From Desulfovibrio sp. (GTDB taxonomy: Bacteria > Desulfobacterota > Desulfovibrionia > Desulfovibrionales > Desulfovibrionaceae), in the NCBI GenBank assembly GCA_014804905.1, contig JAAUYX010000074.1, forward strand, positions 1-10,993: a DNA stretch of 10,993 nt, written 5' to 3'. Every line of letters starts with the position of its first letter. Position 1 is the first letter of the stretch. Shown one piece after another: positions 1-8,462 of this stretch. The notes under the pieces were generated by a model that saw only the letters and a program-made list of their open reading frames with translations, was not told where the DNA came from and did no database searches. The position numbers were made by a program, and so were the translations under genes.

Positions 1-1470
<1,470 letters not shown>

Positions 1471-1482
1471 GGGCGTTCCTTG

Positions 1483-1518
1483 AGGGCCCCTTTGGCCGCG
1501 TCGCGCGGCCGGGGCCTT
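1483..1518 (-). promoter_or_regulatory. Stable hairpin in the ccmF leader, next to the ribosome binding site
   Basis: Two nested inverted repeats form one long stem. The inner 7-bp stem pairs 1494-1500 with 1504-1510 and leaves a three-base loop (CGA on the ccmF strand). The outer 6-bp stem pairs 1485-1490 with 1511-1516, extendable by a G-U and an A-U pair. Three unpaired bases (1491-1493) bulge on one side. On the ccmF mRNA the structure ends a few bases before the AAGGA ribosome site. There is no U-tract after it, so it is not a standard terminator. A role in mRNA stability or translation control is inference. Confidence 0.5.
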
Positions 1519-1551
1519 GTCTGGCAGTACCGGACCGGGCCTTGAGATGAC

Positions 1552-1588
1552 AGCCTGACAGATACTTCGCGAGCCGCTTCCCTGTCAA
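1552..1588 (-). promoter_or_regulatory. Candidate sigma-70 promoter for ccmF
   Basis: On the minus strand a perfect TTGACA -35 box (1588-1583) is followed after 18 nt by TATCTG (1564-1559), a poor -10 with three of six consensus bases. Transcription would start near 1552 and give a leader of about 80 nt that contains the hairpin at 1483-1518. The exact -35 in such GC-rich DNA is the main support; the -10 is weak, so this remains a candidate. Confidence 0.35.
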
Positions 1589-1716
1589 CGGGGAGCGGGG
1601 CCCGTGGGCCGGCCCGAAGGGCGCCGGGATTTCCGCTCGACCTTTTGGGCCGCCTTTGGCACACTGGCCTCCCCAAAACAGGCGGCAGCAGTTTCTTCCT
1701 CCGCAAAGGCGCGCCC

Positions 1717-3522
1717 ATGAAATTCATCCCCGCCCAGGTCAGCTTCTTCCTCAAGCAGCACAGCGTGCGCCGCAACCTCGTGGCCCTCACGCGCTTCATG
1801 GTCATGCTGGTGGGACTCATCATCCTGTATTCCGTGCTCTTCCATGTCATCATGCGTTACGAGGGGCACGACTATTCGTGGGTCACCGGCCTCTACTGGA
1901 CCCTGACGGTGATGACCACGCTGGGCTTCGGGGACATCACCTTCCATTCCGACCTCGGCATGGTCTTTTCCATCGTCGTCCTGCTTTCGGGCGTGATGCT
2001 CCTGCTCATCATGCTGCCCTTCGCCTTCATCCAGTTCTTCTACGCGCCCTGGCTCAAGGCGCAGGAGAAGGGCCACACCCCCCGCGCCGTGGCCGCGGAC
2101 ATGAAGGGCCATGTCATCGTGGTGAGCTCGAGCCCCATAGCCCTCAACCTCGTGGACGACCTGAAAAACTACGGCGCGCGCTGCGTACTGCTCTGCAATG
2201 ACACCCAGAAGACCCTCGACCTCCTCGACCGCGGCTATGACGCCATCGTGGGCGAGCACGACTCCGCCACGGTCTACCGCAATCTGCGCCTCGCCGAGGC
2301 GGCCATGCTCGTGGTGCTGGACAGCGATGTGCGCAACACCAACATCGTCTTTACCGCGCGCGACGTGTCCCCTGACGTGCCCATCGTGGCCTCCGCCCAG
2401 AGCGAGGACGCCATCGACATTCTGCGCCTTGCGGGGAGCACCCGCGTTTTCCAGTTCCACCGCCTGCTCGGCGAGGCGCTCGCCAGGCGCGTGCTCAACG
2501 CCAATGCGCGCTTCAGCATCGCGAGCCGATACAAGGAGCTGGTGGCCGCGGAAGGGCCTGTCATGCGCACGCCGCTCGTGGGCAAATCGCTCAGGAAGAG
2601 CGGGCTGCGCAAGGCCTCCGGGGCCAACGTGGTGGGCCTGTGGGAGCGCGGGCGCTTTGTCCTGCCCGGCCCGGACACGGTGCTCACGGCCACCATGGTC
2701 ATGGTCATCGTGGGCGACATGCAGCAAATCCAGGCGGCCAACGCCTTCTTGAGCGAAAAGGACGCCACGGAAGCCGCGGCCGCCAAGAGCGCCGCCAAGA
2801 GCGAGACGCCCGACGGCGCGCAGGCGAAAGCGGACGGGGCGGAGAAGAAAAAGGACAAGCCGGAGGAAACCGGGGTGGTCATCCTCGGCTGCGGGCGCGT
2901 GGGCCGGGACGCCGCGCGCCAGCTCGAGCGCAGCGGCCGCCCCTACAAGGTGGTGGACAAGACGCCCAAGAGCGGCTTCCTCAAGGACCATCTCGTCATC
3001 GGCGACGCCGCGGACCTCGAGGTGCTGGAGCGCGCGGGCATCCGCACCGCGCCCTCGGTCATCATCACCACGCACGACGACGACACCAATATCTACCTCA
3101 CCCTCTATTGCCGCCGTCTGCGCGAGGACATCCAGATCATCAGCCGCGCCACGCTGGACCGCAACGTGGGCATCCTCCACGCCGCCGGGGCGGACCTTGT
3201 GCTGTCGCTGGCCTCCATGGTGACGAGCAGCATCATCAACCTGCTCGCGCCCGGCAAGGTGCTCATGATCAGCGAAGGGCTGAACATCTTCCGCGCCAGC
3301 GTGGGCAAGAGCCTCGCGGGCAAGCCCCTCATGGGCAGCGGCATCAGGAGCCTGACGCATTGCAGCGTGGTGGCCCTGCGCGGTGCCGACGGCATCCTCC
3401 ACGCCAACCCGGACCCGAGCCATGTTTTCGTGGAAGGGGAGGAAATGTATCTCATCGGCGATTCGGAAGCCGAAAAGACCTTCTACGAGACCTTCGGCAA
3501 GAACGAGCCGCTGACGGCGTAA
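1717..3522 (+). CDS. Two-TM potassium channel with two cytoplasmic RCK (TrkA-N/TrkA-C) domains
   Basis: Likely inner-membrane K+ channel of 601 residues gated by ligands binding cytoplasmic RCK domains. TM1 is about residues 24-46 and TM2 about 80-108. Between them a pore helix leads to the filter TLGFGD (68-73), a variant of TVGYGD. The first RCK starts near residue 131 (HVIVVSSSPIALNLVDDL). Its Rossmann loop lacks the GxGxxG pattern. It is followed by a TrkA-C-like part at about 285-334. A charged Ala/Lys/Glu-rich linker covers 345-385. The second RCK begins with VVILGCGRVGRD, an intact GxGxxG at 391-396, with an acidic residue at the end of the next strand (KVVDK), and ends in another TrkA-C part. 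GsuK of Geobacter has a comparable layout. The ATG at 1717 follows AAAGG; an upstream in-frame TTG at 1645 adds 24 residues unlike the family. The stop lies 39 bp from the polA stop, in convergent orientation. Confidence 0.85.
   Translation: MKFIPAQVSFFLKQHSVRRNLVALTRFMVMLVGLIILYSVLFHVIMRYEGHDYSWVTGLYWTLTVMTTLGFGDITFHSDLGMVFSIVVLLSGVMLLLIMLPFAFIQFFYAPWLKAQEKGHTPRAVAADMKGHVIVVSSSPIALNLVDDLKNYGARCVLLCNDTQKTLDLLDRGYDAIVGEHDSATVYRNLRLAEAAMLVVLDSDVRNTNIVFTARDVSPDVPIVASAQSEDAIDILRLAGSTRVFQFHRLLGEALARRVLNANARFSIASRYKELVAAEGPVMRTPLVGKSLRKSGLRKASGANVVGLWERGRFVLPGPDTVLTATMVMVIVGDMQQIQAANAFLSEKDATEAAAAKSAAKSETPDGAQAKADGAEKKKDKPEETGVVILGCGRVGRDAARQLERSGRPYKVVDKTPKSGFLKDHLVIGDAADLEVLERAGIRTAPSVIITTHDDDTNIYLTLYCRRLREDIQIISRATLDRNVGILHAAGADLVLSLASMVTSSIINLLAPGKVLMISEGLNIFRASVGKSLAGKPLMGSGIRSLTHCSVVALRGADGILHANPDPSHVFVEGEEMYLIGDSEAEKTFYETFGKNEPLTA
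2779..2802 (+). repeat. 12-bp tandem duplication in the inter-RCK linker
   Basis: The 12-mer gccgccaagagc occurs twice back to back (2779-2790 and 2791-2802). It encodes a repeated AAKS-type unit in the low-complexity linker between the two RCK domains of the channel. Such in-frame repeats can change linker length by slippage without breaking the frame. Confidence 0.8.
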
Positions 3523-3561
3523 GGGATTCCCGGTCGCGGCAAGGGAGCCCGCAGCTCGTGC

Positions 3562-6297
3562 CTAGTGCGCGCTCCCCCAGTCGTGGCCCGTGCCCCAGTC
3601 CACCACCAGCGGCACGGAGAGCGTGACGCCGCCGGGCTTTACCGATTCCATGAGGGCCGCCACCCGCGCCCCGGCCTCCTTTGCTCCGGCTTCCGGCAGT
3701 TCCAGCAAGAGCTCGTCATGCACCTGGAGCACGAGCCCCGCCTTCAGGCGCCCCAGTTCCTCATCCCCGGCCGCGGCCAGCATGGCGAGCTTGATGATGT
3801 CGGCCGCCGAGCCCTGGATGACCGTGTTCACGGCCTGGCGCTGGGCCTGGGCCGCCGTCTGGCCGTTGGCCGAGAGGATGCCGGGCAGCCAGCGCCGCCG
3901 CCCCGCCAGCGTGACCACATAGCCGCGCTCGCGCGCGCCGTCGATGACGCGCTCGTAAAAGGCCTTGAGCCCCGTAAGCCTCGCGAAATAGCGGTCGATG
4001 AAGTCGCGCGCCTCGGCCGTGGAAATCTTGAGCTCCTGCCCGAGCTTGTTGGCCCCCATGCCGTAGATGAGGCCGAAATTGATGGTTTTTGCCATGCGGC
4101 GCTGGTCCGGCAGCACCTTGTCCTGCGGCAGGTCGAACACAAGTGCAGCGGTGCGCGCGTGGATGTCCTCGCCCTGGCGGAAGGCGTCGAGAAGGGCCGG
4201 GTCCTGCGACATGTGGGCGAGCACGCGCAGCTCAATCTGCGAATAATCGGCCGAGACGAGCGCATTCCCCGGCCCGGCCACGAAGCAGGCCCGCATCCGC
4301 TTGCCGAGCGGCCCGCGCACCGGGATGTTCTGCAGATTGGGATTGCTGGAGGAGATGCGCCCCGTGGCCGTGGCCTCCTGGTTGAAGGTGGTGTGGATGC
4401 GGTCGTGCGCGTCCATGTGCAGGGGCAGCGGCTCGAGATAGGTGGAGCGCATCTTCTCGAGCTTGCGGTACTGGAGGATGCTCTGCACGATGGGCGCGTC
4501 CGGCGCAAGGCGCTCCAGTGTCTCCTGGCTGGTGGAGGGCTGACCGCCGCGGGTCTTTTTTGGCGCGGGGAGGTGCAGCCGTTCATAGAGCACCTCGCCG
4601 AGCTTCCGCGCCGAGCGGATGTTGAACTCGCCCCCGGCCTCGGCATAGACCTCGCGGGTGAGCGCGTCGAGCTCGCGCTGAACATCGTCGAGAAAACTGC
4701 GGAAGGCCGCAGGGTCGATGGCGATGCCCCGCTCCTCCATGCCGGCGAGCACGGGCACGAGCGGCAATTCCAGCTTCTCGTAGAGCCGCGTGAGCTCATT
4801 GGCGGCGAGCTGCGCGGAAAGCGTATGCGCCATGCCCAAGGCCACGATGGCGGGCCCGCGCCCCTCGAGGCCGAGGGCGTCGCTCCAGCGGGCGGCAAGG
4901 CGCGACCAGCCGTATTCCCCGGCTTCGGGCCCGAGCAGGTAGGCCGCGAGGCCGAGGTCGAGCACGCGGATTTTCAGCAGCCCCTTCCAGAAGGGCGCGG
5001 CCAAAAGCAGGCTCTTCAGGTCGGCCACGGCCACTTCCGCCGCTTTTTCCGCCCAGGCGCAGAGTTCCGTCATGGGGCCGGTCCAGGCATATTCCACCAC
5101 CTCGGCCAGCGCCGTGGCGGGTGCGGGTTCCACGCTTCCCGTGGGGGACCCGGCCGGGGCAACAGCCACGCGCGGCGGGCGCGACGGCCCCTCGGCCCAG
5201 ATGAGGGCCACGGTCCGGTCCGCACAGTCCGGGAGGCGGCTCACGCTGTCCACCTCCTCGGCGGCCGGGACCTCGGGCACGCCCAGCTCAAGCTGGGTGG
5301 CGGCGTCCTTCCCCGCCGGAGTGGCCGCGTCACCGGCCGTCTCTGCCGGGTCCTCGGGCGCGCGGGCGGACGCCCCCGCGAGGTCCGGCGCGCTCACATG
5401 GGGCGCGCCGTCCTGCACGAGCGCCGCAATCTCGCGCCTGAGCGCGAAAAGCTCGAATTCCTGCGCGAGCTCGCGACATTCCGGGATATTGATGGGCCCC
5501 ACATCCAGCGCGCCAAGCTCGATATCCGCGCACACGCCGCGCGAGAGCCGAGTGAGCTCCCGCCAGGTGAACATTTCCTCAAGATGCGGCCTGAGCTTGT
5601 CCTGCAACTTGGGCGGCAAAAGGGCGAAATGGTCGCGGATGTCTTCCAGCGTGGGACAGATGGCGAAAATCTGGCGCGCGGTCTTGGGGCCGATGCCGGG
5701 CACGCCGGGAATATTGTCGCTGGAATCTCCGACCAGCGCCTGCACGTCCGGCCACTGGGCCGGGGTCACGCCGTTCTCGGCCTCGAAGTCCGCCTCGGTG
5801 GTCAGGCGCTCGTCCTTGGAGCCGGGGTCCCACATATACACATGGGGCGCGAGACACTGCTTCAAATCCTTGTCGCCGCTGATGATGACCACCGGGAGCT
5901 TTGGCGCGAAGCGCGCGGCCAGTGCGGCGATGCAGTCGTCGGCCTCGCAGCCCTCGGACTCCTTGAAGGCGAGGCCCAGCGCGTGGACCATACGCTCGAT
6001 GGGCGGGAGCTGCCGGGCGAGGTCCTCGGGCATGGCCTCGCGGTTGGCCTTGTACTCCGCATAGATGTCGTGGCGGAAATTCTTGCCCCGCCCGTCCTTG
6101 AGAAAGAGGAAGTGCTTCGGCCGCTCCTCCCGCAGGATGCGCAAAAGCACGCGCGTGACCACCACGAGGGCGTTGGTGGGGAAGCCGTCGGAGCGCTGCA
6201 TGTGGCGATTGGCGAAAAAGCCCCTGTAGATGAAGGCCGTGCCGTCCATGAGAAAAACGGGGTCCGCAGTGAGGCCGAGACGTTGCTTGAGCGACAT
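3562..6297 (-). CDS. polA: DNA polymerase I with eroded 3'-5' exonuclease domain
   Basis: Repair and Okazaki-fragment polymerase, 911 residues (E. coli 928). The N-terminal 5' nuclease has D18 (FLMDGTAFIYRGF), the EADD cluster (CEADDCIAAL), IISGDKDLK, and the helix-hairpin-helix part GDSSDNIPGVPGIGPKTA. An Ala/Pro/Glu-rich linker covers about 298-356. The next 150 residues take the place of the 3'-5' exonuclease, but the FDxET, NLKYD and YxxxD metal-site motifs are not recognisable; ADLKSLL and LDLGLAAYLLGPEAGEY are the remnants. The polymerase domain is intact: TATGRISSSNPNLQNIPVRG, motif A ADYSQIELR with D684, motif B RRMAKTINFGLIYG with K737, and motif C QVHDELL with D861. Offsets to E. 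coli D705, K758 and D882 are a constant 21. The ATG at 6297 has only a weak GGATGGA ribosome site but fits the usual N-terminus. Divergent from mlaE. Confidence 0.97.
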   Translation of the reverse strand: MSLKQRLGLTADPVFLMDGTAFIYRGFFANRHMQRSDGFPTNALVVVTRVLLRILREERPKHFLFLKDGRGKNFRHDIYAEYKANREAMPEDLARQLPPIERMVHALGLAFKESEGCEADDCIAALAARFAPKLPVVIISGDKDLKQCLAPHVYMWDPGSKDERLTTEADFEAENGVTPAQWPDVQALVGDSSDNIPGVPGIGPKTARQIFAICPTLEDIRDHFALLPPKLQDKLRPHLEEMFTWRELTRLSRGVCADIELGALDVGPINIPECRELAQEFELFALRREIAALVQDGAPHVSAPDLAGASARAPEDPAETAGDAATPAGKDAATQLELGVPEVPAAEEVDSVSRLPDCADRTVALIWAEGPSRPPRVAVAPAGSPTGSVEPAPATALAEVVEYAWTGPMTELCAWAEKAAEVAVADLKSLLLAAPFWKGLLKIRVLDLGLAAYLLGPEAGEYGWSRLAARWSDALGLEGRGPAIVALGMAHTLSAQLAANELTRLYEKLELPLVPVLAGMEERGIAIDPAAFRSFLDDVQRELDALTREVYAEAGGEFNIRSARKLGEVLYERLHLPAPKKTRGGQPSTSQETLERLAPDAPIVQSILQYRKLEKMRSTYLEPLPLHMDAHDRIHTTFNQEATATGRISSSNPNLQNIPVRGPLGKRMRACFVAGPGNALVSADYSQIELRVLAHMSQDPALLDAFRQGEDIHARTAALVFDLPQDKVLPDQRRMAKTINFGLIYGMGANKLGQELKISTAEARDFIDRYFARLTGLKAFYERVIDGARERGYVVTLAGRRRWLPGILSANGQTAAQAQRQAVNTVIQGSAADIIKLAMLAAAGDEELGRLKAGLVLQVHDELLLELPEAGAKEAGARVAALMESVKPGGVTLSVPLVVDWGTGHDWGSAH

Positions 6298-6373
6298 GGC
6301 AGTCCATCCAGGGGGGCGTAGCCGCCACGAAAGGCAGACAACGCCGGGAAAAAGTGTAGGGGGCGCGACACGC

Positions 6374-6403
6374 TTGCGCTTACCGGGCCGCGTGGCATAT
6401 AAT
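6374..6403 (+). promoter_or_regulatory. Sigma-70-type promoter of the mla operon, with start site at the ATG
   Basis: A perfect TATAAT lies at 6398-6403 in otherwise very GC-rich DNA, with TTGCGC (6374-6379) 18 nt upstream as a partial -35. The expected start of transcription, seven bases after the last T, is base 6410, the A of the mlaE ATG. No ribosome binding site is visible between the -10 box and the ATG, so the transcript may be leaderless. Confidence 0.6.
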
Positions 6404-6427
6404 AACGGCATGGAATCGAGCCCGCAA
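6399..6427 (-). promoter_or_regulatory. Candidate polA promoter overlapping the mlaE promoter
   Basis: Reading the minus strand, TTGCGG (6427-6422) is followed after 17 nt by TATTAT (6404-6399), five of six -10 consensus bases. Transcription would start near 6392, giving a polA leader of about 95 nt. The -10 overlaps the mlaE TATAAT on the other strand, so both directions could share one AT-rich melting site. The -35 matches only TTG. Confidence 0.4.
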
Positions 6428-7537
6428 GTGACGGCTGACGCCGTTGGCGGCGTCTGGCGCGTCAGCGTGGGCGGCCGCTGGAACCTTGAGCTCCCCTGGC
6501 CGGAATCGGCGGATGGGGCCCTTGCCGGGCTGGCCGACCAGCGCATCCAGGGCCTTGACCTCAGCGCGAGCGGCCTCGACTCCTGGGACAGCAGCCTGCT
6601 GGTCTTTCTCGTCCAGCTCGTCAGGCGGGCGCGCGAGCGCAAGCTCAAGGTCACGCTGGACCTGCCCGAGGGGCTTACGCGCCTCGTGGAGATGGCCTTC
6701 GCCGTGCCCCCCCGCGCCGGGGCCGAGCGCAAGACCGAGCGCGGCGACGCCATCGAGCGCATCGGTGCCGCGGCGCTTTCGCTCCCCCCGCGCATCGCGG
6801 ATTTTCTCTCCTTTCTGGGCGACGTGAGCATCGCCGTGTGGAACCTCATCATCGGCCGCTCGCGGATGCGCTCCCACGACTTCATCACTGCCATGTACGA
6901 GTGCGGGGTGCAGTCGCTGCCCATCATTTCGGTGACCAGCATGCTTTTCGGGCTCATCCTCGCCTTTGTGGGCGCGGTGCAGCTCACCCAGTTCGGCGCG
7001 CAAATCTATGTGGCCGGGCTCGTCGGCATCGGGATGCTGCGCGTCATGGGCGCGGTCATGGTGGGCGTGGTCATGTCCGGCCGCATCGGCGCGGCCTATG
7101 CGGCGCTCATCGGCACCATGCAGGTCAACGAGGAGGTGGACGCCCTCGAGACGCTCGGCATCTCCCCGGTGGACTTTCTCGTGCTGCCGCGCGTGCTCGC
7201 GCTGACGCTCATGGTGCCGCTGCTCACCATCTACGCCGACCTCATGGGCATCCTCGGCGGCTATATCGTGGGCACGCTCATGCTGGGCCTCAACCCCATG
7301 GAATACCTGCACGCCACTGTGCAGATGGTGCCCTACCGGCAAATCCTCATCGGGCTTGTTTACGGCACCCTGTTCGGCGTGGTCATCGCCATCGCGGGCT
7401 GCTACCAGGGGATGCGCTGCGGCAGGAGCGCCATGGCCGTGGGCCAGACCACCACGCGCGCCGTGGTCAATTCCATCGTGGGCATCATCGTCATGACGGC
7501 CATCATCACCATTATCTGCAACGTGCTCGGCGTCTGA
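6410..7537 (+). CDS. mlaE: Mla-type lipid ABC transporter permease with N-terminal STAS domain (MlaB-MlaE fusion)
   Basis: Inner-membrane permease of an MCE lipid transporter, 375 residues. MlaE alone is about 260. The extra N-terminal part (about 12-105) looks like a STAS domain as in MlaB, with the strand-helix segment LDLSASGLDSWDSSLLVFL (49-67) where STAS proteins carry their conserved D-S residues. The permease follows from about residue 125. It shows the family's hydrophobic segments and the conserved coupling stretch EEVDALETLGISPVDFLVLP starting near 241, which in this family contacts the ATPase. The ATG at 6410 sits directly after a TATAAT box and has no ribosome site. A GTG at 6428 with a distant GGAA is an alternative start that would shorten the protein by six residues. 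First gene of the operon; its stop overlaps the mlaF ribosome site. MlaB normally regulates MlaF, so fusion probably fixes the ratio. Confidence 0.92.
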   Translation: MESSPQVTADAVGGVWRVSVGGRWNLELPWPESADGALAGLADQRIQGLDLSASGLDSWDSSLLVFLVQLVRRARERKLKVTLDLPEGLTRLVEMAFAVPPRAGAERKTERGDAIERIGAAALSLPPRIADFLSFLGDVSIAVWNLIIGRSRMRSHDFITAMYECGVQSLPIISVTSMLFGLILAFVGAVQLTQFGAQIYVAGLVGIGMLRVMGAVMVGVVMSGRIGAAYAALIGTMQVNEEVDALETLGISPVDFLVLPRVLALTLMVPLLTIYADLMGILGGYIVGTLMLGLNPMEYLHATVQMVPYRQILIGLVYGTLFGVVIAIAGCYQGMRCGRSAMAVGQTTTRAVVNSIVGIIVMTAIITIICNVLGV

Positions 7538-7544
7538 GGAGCCT

Positions 7545-8462
7545 ATGCCCGATACCCCGCTTTCCACATCCGCGCCGTCCGCGCCTGCCGCCCCCCCGGC
7601 GGATTCGGCCCTCAGCGTGCGCGACCTCCAGGTGGGCTACGGCTCCTATGTGCTCATGCGCCATGTGAGCTTCGAGGTGCGCAAGGGCGACATTTTCTTC
7701 ATCATGGGCGGTTCCGGCTGCGGCAAGAGCACCCTTTTGCATGTGCTCATGGGCCTCAAGCGCCCGCAGGCCGGCAAGGAATTTTTCGGCAAGGTGGATT
7801 TCTGGGACGGCACCGAGGCCCAGCGCCGCCAGGCCATGCGCCATGCGGGCGTGCTCTTCCAGAGCGGCGCGCTCTGGAGCTCCATGACGCTCGCCGAGAA
7901 CGTGGGCCTGCCCCTGCAACAGTATACCGACCTCGACGATGACGAAATCCGCGAGCTCGCCTCGCTCAAGCTCGCGCTCGTGGGCCTCGCGGGTTTTGAG
8001 GATTTTTACCCCTCGGAAATCAGCGGCGGCATGAGCAAGCGGGCAGGGTTGGCGCGGGCGCTGGCGCTGGACCCGCAAATTCTCTTTCTCGACGAGCCCT
8101 CGGCCGGGCTCGACCCGGTAAGCTCCAACCTGCTCGACGAGCTCATCCAGGAGCTGCGCGACACCCTGGGCGCGACTTTTGTCATCGTGTCGCACGAGCT
8201 CGCGAGCATCTTCAGCATCGCCACCAACGGCATCTTCCTCGACGTGAAAACGCGCACGGTGACGGCAAAAGGCAACCCGCGCGAGCTCGCCGAAAATCCG
8301 CATACCCAGAAGGACGCCCTGCTCTTCCTCACGCGCGGCGGCAAGAATCCGCTCGGGCCGCAGGCCTGCTCGCCCGCGTCCGCACCCGCAGCGGGTGCCA
8401 CGGCCGCGGGAGCCCCCGGCGCCGCTTCCCCCGAAACACGGGCCAAGGACGAAAACGCATGA
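7545..8462 (+). CDS. mlaF: Mla-type lipid ABC transporter ATP-binding protein
   Basis: Cytoplasmic ATPase that powers the MlaE permease, 305 residues against about 270 in E. coli MlaF. Walker A is GGSGCGKST (55-63), the Q-loop glutamine is Q106 (LFQSGALW), the signature is ISGGMSKRAGLARAL (159-173), Walker B is ILFLDE (179-184), the D-loop is AGLD (187-190) and the H-loop histidine is H217 (IVSHE). The ISGGMSKR signature and the LFQSGALWSSMT stretch are typical of the MlaF branch. Residues 1-23 and about 267-305 are Ala/Pro-rich extensions with no recognisable domain. The start is set by GAGGAG (7536-7541), which overlaps the mlaE stop, so translation is probably coupled. The stop overlaps the next gene's start as ATGA. 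Confidence 0.95.
   Translation: MPDTPLSTSAPSAPAAPPADSALSVRDLQVGYGSYVLMRHVSFEVRKGDIFFIMGGSGCGKSTLLHVLMGLKRPQAGKEFFGKVDFWDGTEAQRRQAMRHAGVLFQSGALWSSMTLAENVGLPLQQYTDLDDDEIRELASLKLALVGLAGFEDFYPSEISGGMSKRAGLARALALDPQILFLDEPSAGLDPVSSNLLDELIQELRDTLGATFVIVSHELASIFSIATNGIFLDVKTRTVTAKGNPRELAENPHTQKDALLFLTRGGKNPLGPQACSPASAPAAGATAAGAPGAASPETRAKDENA

Noticed and set aside
1606..1615. GGGCCGGCCC palindrome in the ccmF/channel intergenic region
   Set aside because: Short GC palindromes are expected often at this base composition, and nothing else marks it as an operator.
1656..1680. TGGCACA in the channel gene leader as a possible sigma-54 -24 element
   Set aside because: The required GC of the -12 element is not at the right distance, so the pair is incomplete.
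1585..3423. 612-codon open frame on the minus strand opposite the channel gene
   Set aside because: It is an antisense shadow of a GC-rich gene: His/Asp/Glu/Arg-rich, no domain motifs, and the plus strand clearly encodes a channel.
3565..6321. 918-codon open frame on the plus strand opposite polA
   Set aside because: Antisense shadow. polA on the minus strand has every polymerase motif at the expected spacing, while this frame is low-complexity with no recognisable family.
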